In this document: positions 28,063 through 37,004 of the stretch, one piece after another
Position numbering within the stretch: the stretch's first letter is position 1
Layout: the number at the start of each line of letters is the position of its first letter
Origin: Paenochrobactrum pullorum
GTDB taxonomy: Bacteria; Pseudomonadota; Alphaproteobacteria; Rhizobiales; Rhizobiaceae
DNA: 64,000 nucleotides
NCBI RefSeq assembly: GCF_041929845.1
Contig: NZ_JBHEEH010000004.1
Location: 137,992 to 201,991, forward strand
Reading direction: 5' to 3'
Position numbers and translations under genes: made by a program
The notes under the pieces: generated by a model
The model's database searches: none
The model's input: only the letters and a program-made list of their open reading frames with translations
Told to the model about the DNA's origin: nothing

Positions 28063-31000
28063 TTGGGGCGCATTTTCGTCATCGTTGGTGGGTTCCTGGT
28101 TTTGCTTCTGACCGCTGCACTGGTCATTCCGCCTTTTATCAACTGGACAGGCTATCGTGCTGATTTCGAGCGCGAAGCCAGCCGGATTATGGGGCGCGAG
28201 GTTCATGTGCGCGGCACGGCCAATGCGCGGCTTTTGCCTTTTCCATCCGTTACTTTTTCTGATGTTTTGGTCGGCAGTAAAGATGACACGACGACATTAA
28301 GCATTGATAAATTTTCAATTAATGCAGAACTGATGCCGTTTTTGCGCGGGGAAGTGCTGATTTTTGATATGCAGGTAGAAAAGCCTGTTTTAAAAGTTGC
28401 ACTGGATGAAAAAGGACGGGTGGACTGGAAATGGCATGAGGATGCTCTGCTTGGCAATGCACAGGTCAAAGTTGAAAAACTAACCGTCAGCAATGGTCGT
28501 GTTTCGATTACTGATGGCCGTAATGGTCGTCATCATGATTTACAAAACATCAATGCTGTTTTATCGGCACGCAATATTACCGGCCCGTGGCAAATGAATG
28601 GTTCGCTGGAAAGCGAGAGCGAGAAATTTGCGCTTGATCTGTCAACCGGCGAGTTGAAGCCGGATGGATCATTAAGAGTACGCAGCCGTTTTACGCCGGA
28701 AAATAAAGCGGTGAGTTTTGAAACTGATGGTGATGTGACATTGCAGGATGGTTTGCTGAACTATGCCGGTAATTTTAATCTGCGCACACCTGAACCGGCC
28801 AAGAAGAAGAATTTAGAAAAAACGGATGCCAAAGGCGATGGTAAAGGTGATCGGGTGCAGGAGACAACCAACAGTCTTCTGACGGATTTACGCATTCAGG
28901 GCACGTTTAAAGCCAGCGACCAGCAATTTGTCATTGATGAATTCCGAATGGAGCAGGGCATTGCTGATGATCCTTATGTGGTCAATGGCAAGGCACAGTT
29001 TAATTTTGGCGATGATCCGCGCTTTGAAATCAGCGCCGATGGCCAGCAATTCTTTTTTGGTGGCAGTGCTGGTGAACAAAGTGGCGAGGCCGTGCCGCTT
29101 AAAGAGCCTTTGGCAGCTTTCCGCAAATTTATCGGCAATATTCCGGTGCCTTCCATTCCGGGCAGTGTTGATTTGAGATTGCCGGCCATTGTTGCTGGCG
29201 GCACAACCATCCGCACAATTACCATTAGTGCGGTGCCTGAGGGGCAGGGGTGGCAGATCAAAGAGTTTTCGGCTGATTTGCCGGGGCGCACCCGCGTCGA
29301 AGCACAAGGTCATTTAGGACTTGGCGATCAGTTTGGTTTTGAAGGTAATCTATTGGTTGCTTCGCGTCAGCCCTCCGGCCTTGTCGGGTGGTTGACTGCA
29401 GATGTTGATGAGACTGTCCGGCAATTATCGGGAATTGGTCTTTCGGGTAAGGTTGTTCTCAATGATCGTATCCAGCAGATTGATGATCTGGAAATCGGCC
29501 TTGATGATACGTCATTGACCGGATCTTTTTACCGGCGGATGTTGGATGGTGGTGTGCCATCCATTGATCTGGATTTGCATAGCAAAAAGATCAGCAATGC
29601 GGCGCTGCAAATGATGATGTCGCCTTTATCAAGTGTTGAAGGCATTACGGCTTTTGGTAATCAGGCTTTGAATGTATCCTTGAAAGCGGATGCGCTGGTT
29701 TTAGGTGCCAGTGCAACCGGTGCTCTTGATACACGCTTCCGGTTCGGCAACGGGCGAATGGATTTTGACCGTTTCATGTTGCAGGATTTAAATGGGGCGA
29801 CAATTACCGCAGCGGGTAATTTCGAGCCTCATCAAGATGAATTGACAGGCACGGTTGACGCAACATTGCTCAGTGATGATCTGGCCGGTTTTATCAGTTG
29901 GTTACAGCAAATGATGCCTGATCAGCCGCTGGTACAGGCGCTTTTCAAGCGTAGTCTTGCATATCCGGATTTATTTAGCCAAAGCGAGATCAACTTTATC
30001 GGCAGCACCGTGGTACCGCATATCAAACAGAATGCGGATAGCAAAGATCAGGCACCAGTTTCAGCTGGTGCATTGAATAGTGAAACTTCTTTTAGTGTGA
30101 ATGGCAAAGCCGGACGCATGCAGCTTGATTTTTCCGGAACGGCCGGTGGTCAGTGGAATAGCGACGAAGGTTTGCAAATCCAATTGAATGGTCGTGCTAA
30201 ATCAGAAGAAGGCGAACAGATTTTAGCGCTGCTTGGGCTGCCGGTTTTGCCATTGGGATTGGTTGGCGAGCTTGAAGCCGACGTTACGCTGCAAGGTGCC
30301 CTCAATATTGGTGTTCGCACGCAAATCCAATTGCAGGCACCTGATGCCAAAGCCGGATTTGATGGCGTTGTGACCGTATTGGCCGATGATGTGACCGCCA
30401 GCGGTAAAGCGCATATAAAGGCTGAAAATTTTGAGCCGTTTTTGGCGTCCAACGGTTATAGTCTGCCCGGTTTCGGGCTGGGGCTTCCGGTTGAGCTTGT
30501 CAGTGATGTGCAATTTGCCAAAGGCATTATACGGCTGCCAAATTTACAAGGTTCTGTTTCTGGTAATAAAATCAGCGCCAAGCTGGAAGCTTTAAAGCCT
30601 GAAAATGCCAGTGCTTTGTTGCGTGGCGAGGTGGAAGCGGATGATGCGGATTTGCAGTTCCTGAGTGAAATTATGCTTGGAACAGATGCTTTTACCAGCC
30701 GTAAAAATACTTGGCCGCAACAAAAATTCTTGCGTGTGCCGATGCTGCCATTTTCTTTTGATCTGCGCGTTAAGGCTGCTGTTGCTGATGTGGGGCAATA
30801 TGGTGTCGTCAAAGATTTTTCTGCTAAAATCGCCAAGACAGATGATCAGCTTGAATTGAGCGATGTGCAAGGTAATTGGCAAGACGGTCAGGTGTCCGGT
30901 ATGGCTCAATTGCGAAATAGCGAAGGCAATGCACTTTTTTCAGGTGATATGAGCTGGAAAGGCTTTGATCTGACACATGTTTATCAGATCAATTCGCTTA

Positions 31001-31869
31001 AGGGCGATGACGCGCCTTTGAACGGCAAGACCTCGCTAACGGCTAAATTGCAAGGCAGTGGTGCAAGCGTTGCAGATGTCATTAAATCGCTTTCCGGATC
31101 AGCGCAGTTGGTGGTGGATGGATTGATTGTGCCCCATCTTAATGCCGCGCATTTACCGCAAATGCTGGAACAAGCTGATCAGAATGAAACCGTAAGCCAG
31201 AAAAATACCACGAAGCGTTTTGAAGCGATTGCGGCGCAGGCAACCGGTGAGGGCGTCTTTGAAGCAAGCAATGCGCAGTTTGATTTTATGATCGCCGGTG
31301 GCGTTGCACGGATGGGGCTGACGCGGCTGGAAAACAGCAAGGGCGTGCTCGAAAGTGATCTGCAGATTGATTTGTCTGATATGAGCCTTAACGGTAACAG
31401 CCGTTTTACCTATAAATTCAACGACGGGGCGGCAATGGCCGGTAGTTATCCGGCTATCGGAGTTTTATTGTCCGGCACATATAGCGCGCCCAAGATAACG
31501 ACTGATCATCAACCATTGGTGCAGTTTTTGACACAGCGCGCTTTGGAGCGAGAGCAAGAGCGGGTAGAAGCCATGCAATCGGCTTTACGTGAAAAGCAGA
31601 ATTTGCGTCGTGAAGCTGAACGATTAAAGGCGCAAAAAGAAGTGCGTGACAGAGCATTGGCGGAAACGGAAGCGCGCAATAAAGCCGAAGCGCAAAAGCG
31701 TGAACAGGAACGGTTGAACCAAGAGCGATTGAAGCGTGAACGACTGCTGAAAGACGAACGTAAAGCTTTAGAAAAAGCGCAAGAGAGCGAGGATGCAGCG
31801 CCCAATAATATGGAAAGCATCGGTCAGTCGGTGGAAGAGTTTTTAAAAGATCTAGATGCGCCGCGATAG
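28063..31869 (+). CDS. AsmA-family giant periplasmic protein
   Basis: AsmA-superfamily protein of 1268 residues; relatives bridge the periplasm and are linked to outer-membrane lipid homeostasis. An N-terminal signal anchor (residues 2-24) is followed by the family start pattern (PPFINWTGYRADFEREASRI, GREVHVRGTANARLLPFP). Beta-rich repeats follow, and the conserved C-terminal AsmA region is around residues 990-1130 (GKTSLTAKLQGSGASVADV). Residues about 1150-1260 are a highly charged coiled coil rich in Arg, Glu, Lys and Gln, an unusual extension. The TTG start follows GGAG; there is no better upstream start. Confidence 0.88.
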   Translation: MGRIFVIVGGFLVLLLTAALVIPPFINWTGYRADFEREASRIMGREVHVRGTANARLLPFPSVTFSDVLVGSKDDTTTLSIDKFSINAELMPFLRGEVLIFDMQVEKPVLKVALDEKGRVDWKWHEDALLGNAQVKVEKLTVSNGRVSITDGRNGRHHDLQNINAVLSARNITGPWQMNGSLESESEKFALDLSTGELKPDGSLRVRSRFTPENKAVSFETDGDVTLQDGLLNYAGNFNLRTPEPAKKKNLEKTDAKGDGKGDRVQETTNSLLTDLRIQGTFKASDQQFVIDEFRMEQGIADDPYVVNGKAQFNFGDDPRFEISADGQQFFFGGSAGEQSGEAVPLKEPLAAFRKFIGNIPVPSIPGSVDLRLPAIVAGGTTIRTITISAVPEGQGWQIKEFSADLPGRTRVEAQGHLGLGDQFGFEGNLLVASRQPSGLVGWLTADVDETVRQLSGIGLSGKVVLNDRIQQIDDLEIGLDDTSLTGSFYRRMLDGGVPSIDLDLHSKKISNAALQMMMSPLSSVEGITAFGNQALNVSLKADALVLGASATGALDTRFRFGNGRMDFDRFMLQDLNGATITAAGNFEPHQDELTGTVDATLLSDDLAGFISWLQQMMPDQPLVQALFKRSLAYPDLFSQSEINFIGSTVVPHIKQNADSKDQAPVSAGALNSETSFSVNGKAGRMQLDFSGTAGGQWNSDEGLQIQLNGRAKSEEGEQILALLGLPVLPLGLVGELEADVTLQGALNIGVRTQIQLQAPDAKAGFDGVVTVLADDVTASGKAHIKAENFEPFLASNGYSLPGFGLGLPVELVSDVQFAKGIIRLPNLQGSVSGNKISAKLEALKPENASALLRGEVEADDADLQFLSEIMLGTDAFTSRKNTWPQQKFLRVPMLPFSFDLRVKAAVADVGQYGVVKDFSAKIAKTDDQLELSDVQGNWQDGQVSGMAQLRNSEGNALFSGDMSWKGFDLTHVYQINSLKGDDAPLNGKTSLTAKLQGSGASVADVIKSLSGSAQLVVDGLIVPHLNAAHLPQMLEQADQNETVSQKNTTKRFEAIAAQATGEGVFEASNAQFDFMIAGGVARMGLTRLENSKGVLESDLQIDLSDMSLNGNSRFTYKFNDGAAMAGSYPAIGVLLSGTYSAPKITTDHQPLVQFLTQRALEREQERVEAMQSALREKQNLRREAERLKAQKEVRDRALAETEARNKAEAQKREQERLNQERLKRERLLKDERKALEKAQESEDAAPNNMESIGQSVEEFLKDLDAPR

Positions 31870-31882
31870 GATAAGCTGCTTT

Positions 31883-32128
31883 TTAAGCTTTATCGCGCTG
31901 ATCATTTAAGACACTTTGCAGGGCATAAAGGCGGATTGCAGAGGAGAGGTTGCAGTCGGCAGGACGTAACCCGTCAATTTCGGCAATCAGTGCTGCCAAA
32001 GCCATTGTGCGTGATGCAGCAAGACGACAAACAATGTGGTAAAATTCATCTTCCAGCGTAAAACTGGTGGAATGGCCGCGAATGGTGACGGAATGTTTTT
32101 TGAGCTTGTGCGCGCCAAGTTTGCTCAA
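31883..32128 (-). CDS. Ribbon-helix-helix domain protein
   Basis: Small DNA-binding-type protein of 81 residues with the RHH_4-like pattern: a beta strand KHSVTIRGHSTSFTLEDEF followed by two helices. Its ATG overlaps the stop of the DUF4169 gene by 4 nt, so the two are coupled downstream of sspB. The target is unknown. It ends 13 bp from the convergent AsmA-family gene. Confidence 0.8.
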   Translation of the reverse strand: MSKLGAHKLKKHSVTIRGHSTSFTLEDEFYHIVCRLAASRTMALAALIAEIDGLRPADCNLSSAIRLYALQSVLNDQRDKA

Positions 32129-32325
32129 GACTTTTTGTCGTCCGGATTGGTTTTTTCTAATCTGTTTTGATCAAGAAAACGGCTTGTTTTATCGGATTGC
32201 ACTTTATCAAATTGTTTTTGCGCCAATGTACGCCCGAAAGTTACGCGGTTTTGCTGGGCAATATCTTCGCGGCTCTTTCGGGCTTTTTGTTTTTTAAACT
32301 GTTTGAGATTGACGACGTCGCTCAT
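32125..32325 (-). CDS. DUF4169-family small protein
   Basis: Strongly basic 66-residue protein of the alphaproteobacterial DUF4169 family, recognised by MSDVVNLKQFKKQKARK at its start and an FGRTLAQK stretch. The ATG at 32325 is preferred over a TTG two codons upstream. Function is unknown. It lies between sspB and the ribbon-helix-helix gene in one apparent operon. Confidence 0.8.
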   Translation of the reverse strand: MSDVVNLKQFKKQKARKSREDIAQQNRVTFGRTLAQKQFDKVQSDKTSRFLDQNRLEKTNPDDKKS

Positions 32326-32355
32326 AGCCAACGAATCCAGTTTAAAGGTTGTTGT

Positions 32356-32928
32356 TTATTTTTTTCTGAATGAATCAAGTGAAACAACATCCGCACTTGG
32401 TTTGTTTTCAGTCGGTTCTTTTGCTTCTTCCTGCTTTTCGGCATCGGCTTTTTTGGTTTTTGCCGAAGATTTGCGGGCAGGTTTTGTTGTTTCCGTTTTT
32501 ACCGGTTGCGGCTCCAGCACTTCCAGATCGGCAATGACAGCTTCACTATCATTGTCGCCTTCCGGCTCAAGGATGGACACATCAAATTCCAGCTCGAAAT
32601 TAACCGAAGGATCGTAAAAACCACGGATTGCTGAATAAGGAATGACCAGCTTTTCCGGAATGTCGCCAAAAGACAAGCCAACTTCAAACAGGTGATCGGT
32701 GACGACCAATTCCCAATATTGATGTTGAATGACAATGGTCATTTGTTCGGGGTACTTTTCCCGCAATCTGGACGAGATGCGCACACCTGGTGCACCCGTC
32801 AGAAAGGTGATGAAAAAGTGATGATTGCCCGGCAGGCCAGCCTTGGCCACCTCCGCAAGTACCTTACGGATGACGCCTCTCAAGGCTTCCTGAGCAAGAA
32901 TGTCGTAACGCAGCATATCCTGAACCAT
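32356..32928 (-). CDS. sspB: SspB-alpha, ClpXP adaptor for ssrA-tagged proteins
   Basis: Adaptor delivering tmRNA-tagged proteins to ClpXP. The N-terminal fold (residues 1-110: DILAQEALRGVIRKVL, HHFFITFLTGAPGVRIS, VVTDHLFEVGLSFGD, PYSAIRGFYDP) binds the tag. An acidic, then Lys/Ala-rich linker of about 80 residues ends in DVVSLDSFRKK, the likely ClpX-docking tail. The 190 residues fit the alphaproteobacterial form. The tmRNA gene that makes its tag lies about 1.6 kb away. Confidence 0.92.
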   Translation of the reverse strand: MVQDMLRYDILAQEALRGVIRKVLAEVAKAGLPGNHHFFITFLTGAPGVRISSRLREKYPEQMTIVIQHQYWELVVTDHLFEVGLSFGDIPEKLVIPYSAIRGFYDPSVNFELEFDVSILEPEGDNDSEAVIADLEVLEPQPVKTETTKPARKSSAKTKKADAEKQEEAKEPTENKPSADVVSLDSFRKK

Positions 32929-33251
32929 AAGTTCCTTATCCCACGGATTCGGCCTTGGATGTCAAGGTGGATTTCATAAGTGAGTGCGAATTTCGTTTCA
33001 TCTTTTTAATTGGCATGTGTTGAAAAATATATTTCTTTTTTTGAAATTATGCCAGTTTGGTCGTGCTATTTTCCTTTTTATGGATGAAAAAACTGCATTT
33101 ATGCGACACGATAAAAATATGAGCTTATGACTTTAGTTTTATGCGCCTGTGTGACTTGACGTAACGGTTAACAATTCTTATTTCACAAATCCGTGAGATT
33201 GGGGCGATATTATAGCTCTCTCTTATCTTCATTCTGGTGAAAGTCTGTCCT
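32929..33251. other. Divergent spacer sspB / MFS transporter
   Basis: This 323-bp AT-rich spacer contains the promoters of two divergent genes and no gene of its own. A TTGACG at 33156-33161 could be the -35 of the transporter, but no good -10 stands at 17 bp; TATTAT at 33208-33213 is isolated. No palindromic operator was seen. Confidence 0.45.
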
Positions 33252-34469
33252 ATGCCCCCCGCCGGACTCTTGAGAAATGCTCTTGTTTTGGGCCTGATTT
33301 CCGCAATCGGGCCTTTTGCTATTGATATGTATTTACCGGCTTTGCCCAATATTGGAGCTGATCTGAATGCCGAAAGCGGTGCAGTTCAGATGAGCTTGCT
33401 CACCTTCTTTATTGCGGCCGCAATCTCGCAGCTTTTTTACGGCCCCTTGTCCGATATGTATGGCCGTAAAGTGCCGCTTTATAGTGGTTTGATGTTGTTC
33501 GCTATTGGTTGTGTGGGGGCGGCGCTTTCCACAAGCATTGATATGCTGGTCTCATTTCGCTTTTTACAAGGGGTAGGTGCGGCTGCGGGCATGGTCATTC
33601 CACGTGCAATCGTGCGTGATCTTTATACCGGTGTGGATGCTGCACGCTTGATGTCGTTGCTTATGCTGGTTTTTTCTGTGTCACCAATTATGGCACCTTT
33701 GTCCGGCTCGCTGATCATCGACACATATAGTTGGCGTGCGGTGTTCTGGATTGTGCTGGTGGCTGCTATTGCCGGCATTATCTTGCTGGCATTATGGCAA
33801 AAGGAAACGCGTCCGGTGGCCGCCAGACTGGAAAGTAATCTGAACTCAGCACTTTCCGGCTATGGTGTTTTGATAAAAGATAGGAATTTTATTGGTCTGG
33901 TGATGATTGGCGCCATGTGTATGGCTGGTTTCATGGTTTATCTGGCCAATTCATCATTCGTTTTTATCGAGCAATATGGCTTCACACCACGCGAATATGC
34001 GCTGGCTTTTTCGGTTAATGCGATTTCCTTTATCGGTATGTCGCAATTGAATGGCATATTGGCAAGCCGATTTGGCTTGAAGCGGGTTGTATTGTTTTCG
34101 GTCAGTTGTGCGGCGATTATCTTGACCGCTATGTTGGTTTTGGTTTTGTCAGGTGCGCATTCCTACTTGATGATTGCAAGTTTCCTGTTTGCAGGTTTCG
34201 GCTTTTTAGGATTGGTTATCCCAACCACTGCCGTGCTCGCACTGGAAGATCACGGGAAAATTGCCGGAACAGCTTCCGCTTTGATGGGGACATTGCAGTT
34301 TTTGGTGGCGGCCCTTGCAATCGGCATTTCGTCAGTTTTCAGTGACGGAACAATTTTGCCGATGGTGGCCGGTATCACGCTCAGTATCGTGACAGCGTTT
34401 GTTTTGACACTGATTGTATTGCGCAAGAAGCCGAAGATGCGTGATCTGCAATCATCGGTGATCGGCTGA
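33252..34469 (+). CDS. Bcr/CflA-type MFS multidrug efflux transporter
   Basis: Twelve-segment inner-membrane drug/H+ antiporter of the DHA1 Bcr/CflA group. The opening AIGPFAIDMYLPALPNIG is diagnostic; the loop 2-3 motif GPLSDMYGRKVPLYSG and the motif-C-like SVSPIMAPLSGSL follow. The ATG at 33252 gives 405 residues; a GTG at 33237 is an alternative with a similar weak ribosome site. It converges on the tmRNA gene. Substrates cannot be told from sequence. Confidence 0.9.
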   Translation: MPPAGLLRNALVLGLISAIGPFAIDMYLPALPNIGADLNAESGAVQMSLLTFFIAAAISQLFYGPLSDMYGRKVPLYSGLMLFAIGCVGAALSTSIDMLVSFRFLQGVGAAAGMVIPRAIVRDLYTGVDAARLMSLLMLVFSVSPIMAPLSGSLIIDTYSWRAVFWIVLVAAIAGIILLALWQKETRPVAARLESNLNSALSGYGVLIKDRNFIGLVMIGAMCMAGFMVYLANSSFVFIEQYGFTPREYALAFSVNAISFIGMSQLNGILASRFGLKRVVLFSVSCAAIILTAMLVLVLSGAHSYLMIASFLFAGFGFLGLVIPTTAVLALEDHGKIAGTASALMGTLQFLVAALAIGISSVFSDGTILPMVAGITLSIVTAFVLTLIVLRKKPKMRDLQSSVIG

Positions 34470-34488
34470 ATTAAAAATGTGGGAAGGT

Positions 34489-34820
34489 GGAGGCTTCTGT
34501 TGCCAGGTGCCTCCGGACCCCGCCTTAAGGTGCTAACCCTAAGGACTTAGGTTGGGTTTCTCGCACCGCAATTAAGCAGCGAGAGCGTAACCCTGAGCTT
34601 TGTTGTCATTTGCAACTACTCGTTTGACCCGATAACGGTGGTATCATGCCGAGTAAAAGAGCGATCTTTACACCCTTGTCGATCCTATTTCGCCCCCGCC
34701 ACAGCATAGCTTGTTGTTTTAGCTATGTTCTGGTGGAGGCGCCGGGTACCGCCCCCGGGTCCAAATGGTTTATTACACCGTCCGTTTATTACCATAGCTG
34801 GCATAAGCCAGCAGAACTTA
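34489..34820 (-). ncRNA. ssrA: tmRNA, permuted two-piece form
   Basis: Transfer-messenger RNA that rescues stalled ribosomes. On the minus strand the acceptor piece comes first and ends in CGCCTCC-A-CCA (CCA end at 34731). A loop region of about 33 nt (34698-34730, with its own CATAGCT/AGCTATG hairpin) follows, then the coding piece from 34697 beginning GGGGGCG. GGGGGCG and CGCCTCC form the acceptor stem with the G-U pair at position 3 that alanyl-tRNA synthetase requires. The tag frame at 34613-34572 reads ANDNKAQGYALAA-stop. The 3' hairpin GGAGGC/GCCTCC is at 34489-34514. Outer ends are approximate. Confidence 0.95.
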
Positions 34821-35046
34821 TATAGTCAGGCTTATTCGTGAATGGAAGGGCTGACTTTCATATCAACGTCATTTTTTAGATGATTGTGCATAAAAAATTT
34901 GAACACTGACGGATTATGAGAAAGCCGAGGCTTTTTTCATTGACAGAAATAACAGGGTGGTCAATCTTCAAGCTATTACGCGCTTTAAGCTTATAGTGTC
35001 TTCATTGATATGGGCGTATAGGCGCTGTTTGAAGGAGAGTAGGTAA

Positions 35047-35358
35047 ATGAGTGACCATCTTGCCGATGTGCGCCGTTATGATGCGGCAGCAGATGAAGCG
35101 ATTGTAGACAAAATCATCAAACATCTGGGCATTGCATTGCGCAGCCGCGATGCATCTCTGGTTGCAGTAAGCGATCCGGAAGAGCTTAAGCGCGTGCGTG
35201 AAAGCTGGATTGGACGTAAGCTTGGTGTGACTGACGAAGCAAAAGCTGATGCAGCTATTGCCCATGTGGCAGAAGTGATGAAGGGCGACCGTAATAAAAA
35301 TCGCGTTACCTTCTATTATCTGACTGCAAAGCAGCTGGGTCTTCTCGGCTCTCTTTAA
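35047..35358 (+). CDS. DUF2853-family protein
   Basis: Conserved cytoplasmic protein of 103 residues of unknown function, recognised by MSDHLADVRRYDAAADEAIV, the central ESWIGRKLGV and VTFYYLTAKQLGLLGSL at the end. GGAGAGTAGGTAA upstream gives a good ribosome site. A perfect TTGACA at 34940-34945 lies upstream, with a weak -10 17 bp later. It is followed by its own terminator. Confidence 0.85.
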   Translation: MSDHLADVRRYDAAADEAIVDKIIKHLGIALRSRDASLVAVSDPEELKRVRESWIGRKLGVTDEAKADAAIAHVAEVMKGDRNKNRVTFYYLTAKQLGLLGSL

Positions 35359-35405
35359 TCTGATATAGCAGATAGCTTTAATTCGTTTTAGCTTATATGA
35401 GACTT

Positions 35406-35446
35406 GCAAAGCTCTAGCCGCGTGACTCGGTTAGAGCTTTGCTGTT
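35406..35446 (+). terminator. Terminator after DUF2853 gene
   Basis: GCAAAGCTCTA (35406-35416) pairs perfectly with TAGAGCTTTGC (35432-35442) around a 15-nt loop and is followed by a short T-rich stretch. It lies between the DUF2853 gene and thyA. Confidence 0.75.
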
Positions 35447-35500
35447 TCTATATTTAAAATACGAATCGATATGAGCCTAACCGAGCAGGAGAGCCCATCC

Positions 35501-36295
35501 ATGCAAACCTATCTTAACCTGTTGAGCCATGTGCTAGCGAATGGTATTGATCGCGGTGATCGTACCGGCACTGGTACACGATCGGTTTTTGGTTATCAGA
35601 TGCGATTTGATTTGGCAGAGGGGTTTCCTGTTTTAACGACCAAAAAGCTGCATTTGCGCTCGATCATCCATGAACTTTTATGGTTTCTCAAAGGCGATAC
35701 CAATATCGCTTATTTGAAAGAAAACGGTGTTTCGATTTGGGATGAGTGGGCTGATGAAAACGGTGATCTGGGCCCTGTTTATGGCGCGCAGTGGCGTTCG
35801 TGGCCCGCACGTGATGGTGGTTCTATCGACCAAATCAGCAATCTTTTGCACATGATCAAAACCAATCCGCAGTCACGGCGTTTAATTGTTTCAGCGTGGA
35901 ATCCGGCTTTAGTGGATGAAATGGCCTTACCGCCATGCCATTGTCTTTTTCAATTTTATGTGGCGAACGGCAAGTTGTCGTGCCAGCTATATCAACGCTC
36001 TGCCGATATTTTTTTGGGCGTGCCTTTTAATATCGCTTCTTATGCTTTACTGACCATGATGATTGCACAGGTTTGCGGGTTGGAAGCCGGTGACTTTGTT
36101 CACACCCTTGGTGATGCGCATCTTTATGCCAATCATTTCGAGCAGGCTAAGTTGCAATTGACCCGTACACCGAAAGTGCTGCCGGTAATGACAATGAACA
36201 AGCAAGTGAAAGATTTGTTTGCTTTCACTTTCGATGATTTCAAGCTGGAAGGCTATGAAGCTGATCCAACTATCAAGGCACCGATTGCGGTATGA
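35501..36295 (+). CDS. thyA: ThyA, thymidylate synthase
   Basis: Makes dTMP from dUMP using methylene-tetrahydrofolate. The ATG at 35501, after an AGGAGA ribosome site, gives exactly 264 residues as in E. coli and is preferred over 35471. The catalytic Cys is C146 in LPPCHCLFQF. Folate/dUMP motifs DRTGTGTRSVFG, LWFLKGDTN, QLYQRSADIFLGVPFNIASY and HLYANH are present. The stop overlaps folA by 4 nt, coupling dTMP synthesis to dihydrofolate recycling. Confidence 0.98.
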   Translation: MQTYLNLLSHVLANGIDRGDRTGTGTRSVFGYQMRFDLAEGFPVLTTKKLHLRSIIHELLWFLKGDTNIAYLKENGVSIWDEWADENGDLGPVYGAQWRSWPARDGGSIDQISNLLHMIKTNPQSRRLIVSAWNPALVDEMALPPCHCLFQFYVANGKLSCQLYQRSADIFLGVPFNIASYALLTMMIAQVCGLEAGDFVHTLGDAHLYANHFEQAKLQLTRTPKVLPVMTMNKQVKDLFAFTFDDFKLEGYEADPTIKAPIAV

Positions 36296-36816
36296 GTAAA
36301 ATAATTAAAATATCTATGGTCGTTGCAGTCTCGCAAAATCGAGTTATCGGCAAAGATAATGATATGCCGTGGCGTCTATCAACCGATTTGAAGCGTTTTA
36401 AAACGCTGACATTGGGTAAACCGGTAATTATGGGGCGCAAAACATGGGACTCTATTGGTCGCCCGTTGCCCGGACGATTGAATGTAGTGATTACCCGCAA
36501 TGCGGATTTTGCGCCTGAAGGTGCGACAGTCGTCCATTCGCTGGAAGCCGCAATTGATGTGGCCAAAAAACAGCTTCAAGAAACAGATATAGACGAGATT
36601 TGCATCATCGGTGGTGGCAATATTTATCGTCAGGCATTGCCGATGGCGGATATGGTATATTTGACCCATGTGCTCGCCGATATTGAGGGTGATACAGATT
36701 TTCCGGAGCTTGATCCGGCTGAGTGGCAGGAGGTTTCAAGCGAAGATGTACCTGCTGGTGAAAAAGACAATTACCCGACACATTTTTGCGTTTATCAACG
36801 CAAAAATGCCGTTTGA
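36292..36816 (+). CDS. folA: FolA, dihydrofolate reductase
   Basis: NADPH-dependent reductase that regenerates tetrahydrofolate, including the dihydrofolate produced by ThyA. The 174 residues carry VAVSQNRVIGKDNDMPWRLS near the N terminus with the substrate-binding acidic residue, GKPVIMGRKTWDSIGRPLPGR and IIGGGNIYRQAL. The ATGA overlap with thyA indicates translational coupling. Confidence 0.97.
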   Translation: MSKIIKISMVVAVSQNRVIGKDNDMPWRLSTDLKRFKTLTLGKPVIMGRKTWDSIGRPLPGRLNVVITRNADFAPEGATVVHSLEAAIDVAKKQLQETDIDEICIIGGGNIYRQALPMADMVYLTHVLADIEGDTDFPELDPAEWQEVSSEDVPAGEKDNYPTHFCVYQRKNAV

Positions 36817-37004
36817 CGGGTAGATGCAGGCCCTAAGGTTGATTTCTTGAATAAAACGGAGTTTTTTAGCCCGATATTGCTCAAGAACAGCTTTAATTTA
36901 CACGGCTTGCGTTGAAAGAGCGTAGATTGATCCCTATAAACGGGTAAGTCCATTTGAAGTCGGGAGGTCATTCATGCCTCTTGCATATCAAACGAGAGGT
37001 AAGG

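Noticed and set aside
34919..34938. Terminator-like AAAGCC/GGCTTT near the tmRNA
   Set aside because: The loop would be only two nucleotides, which is sterically impossible for a normal hairpin.
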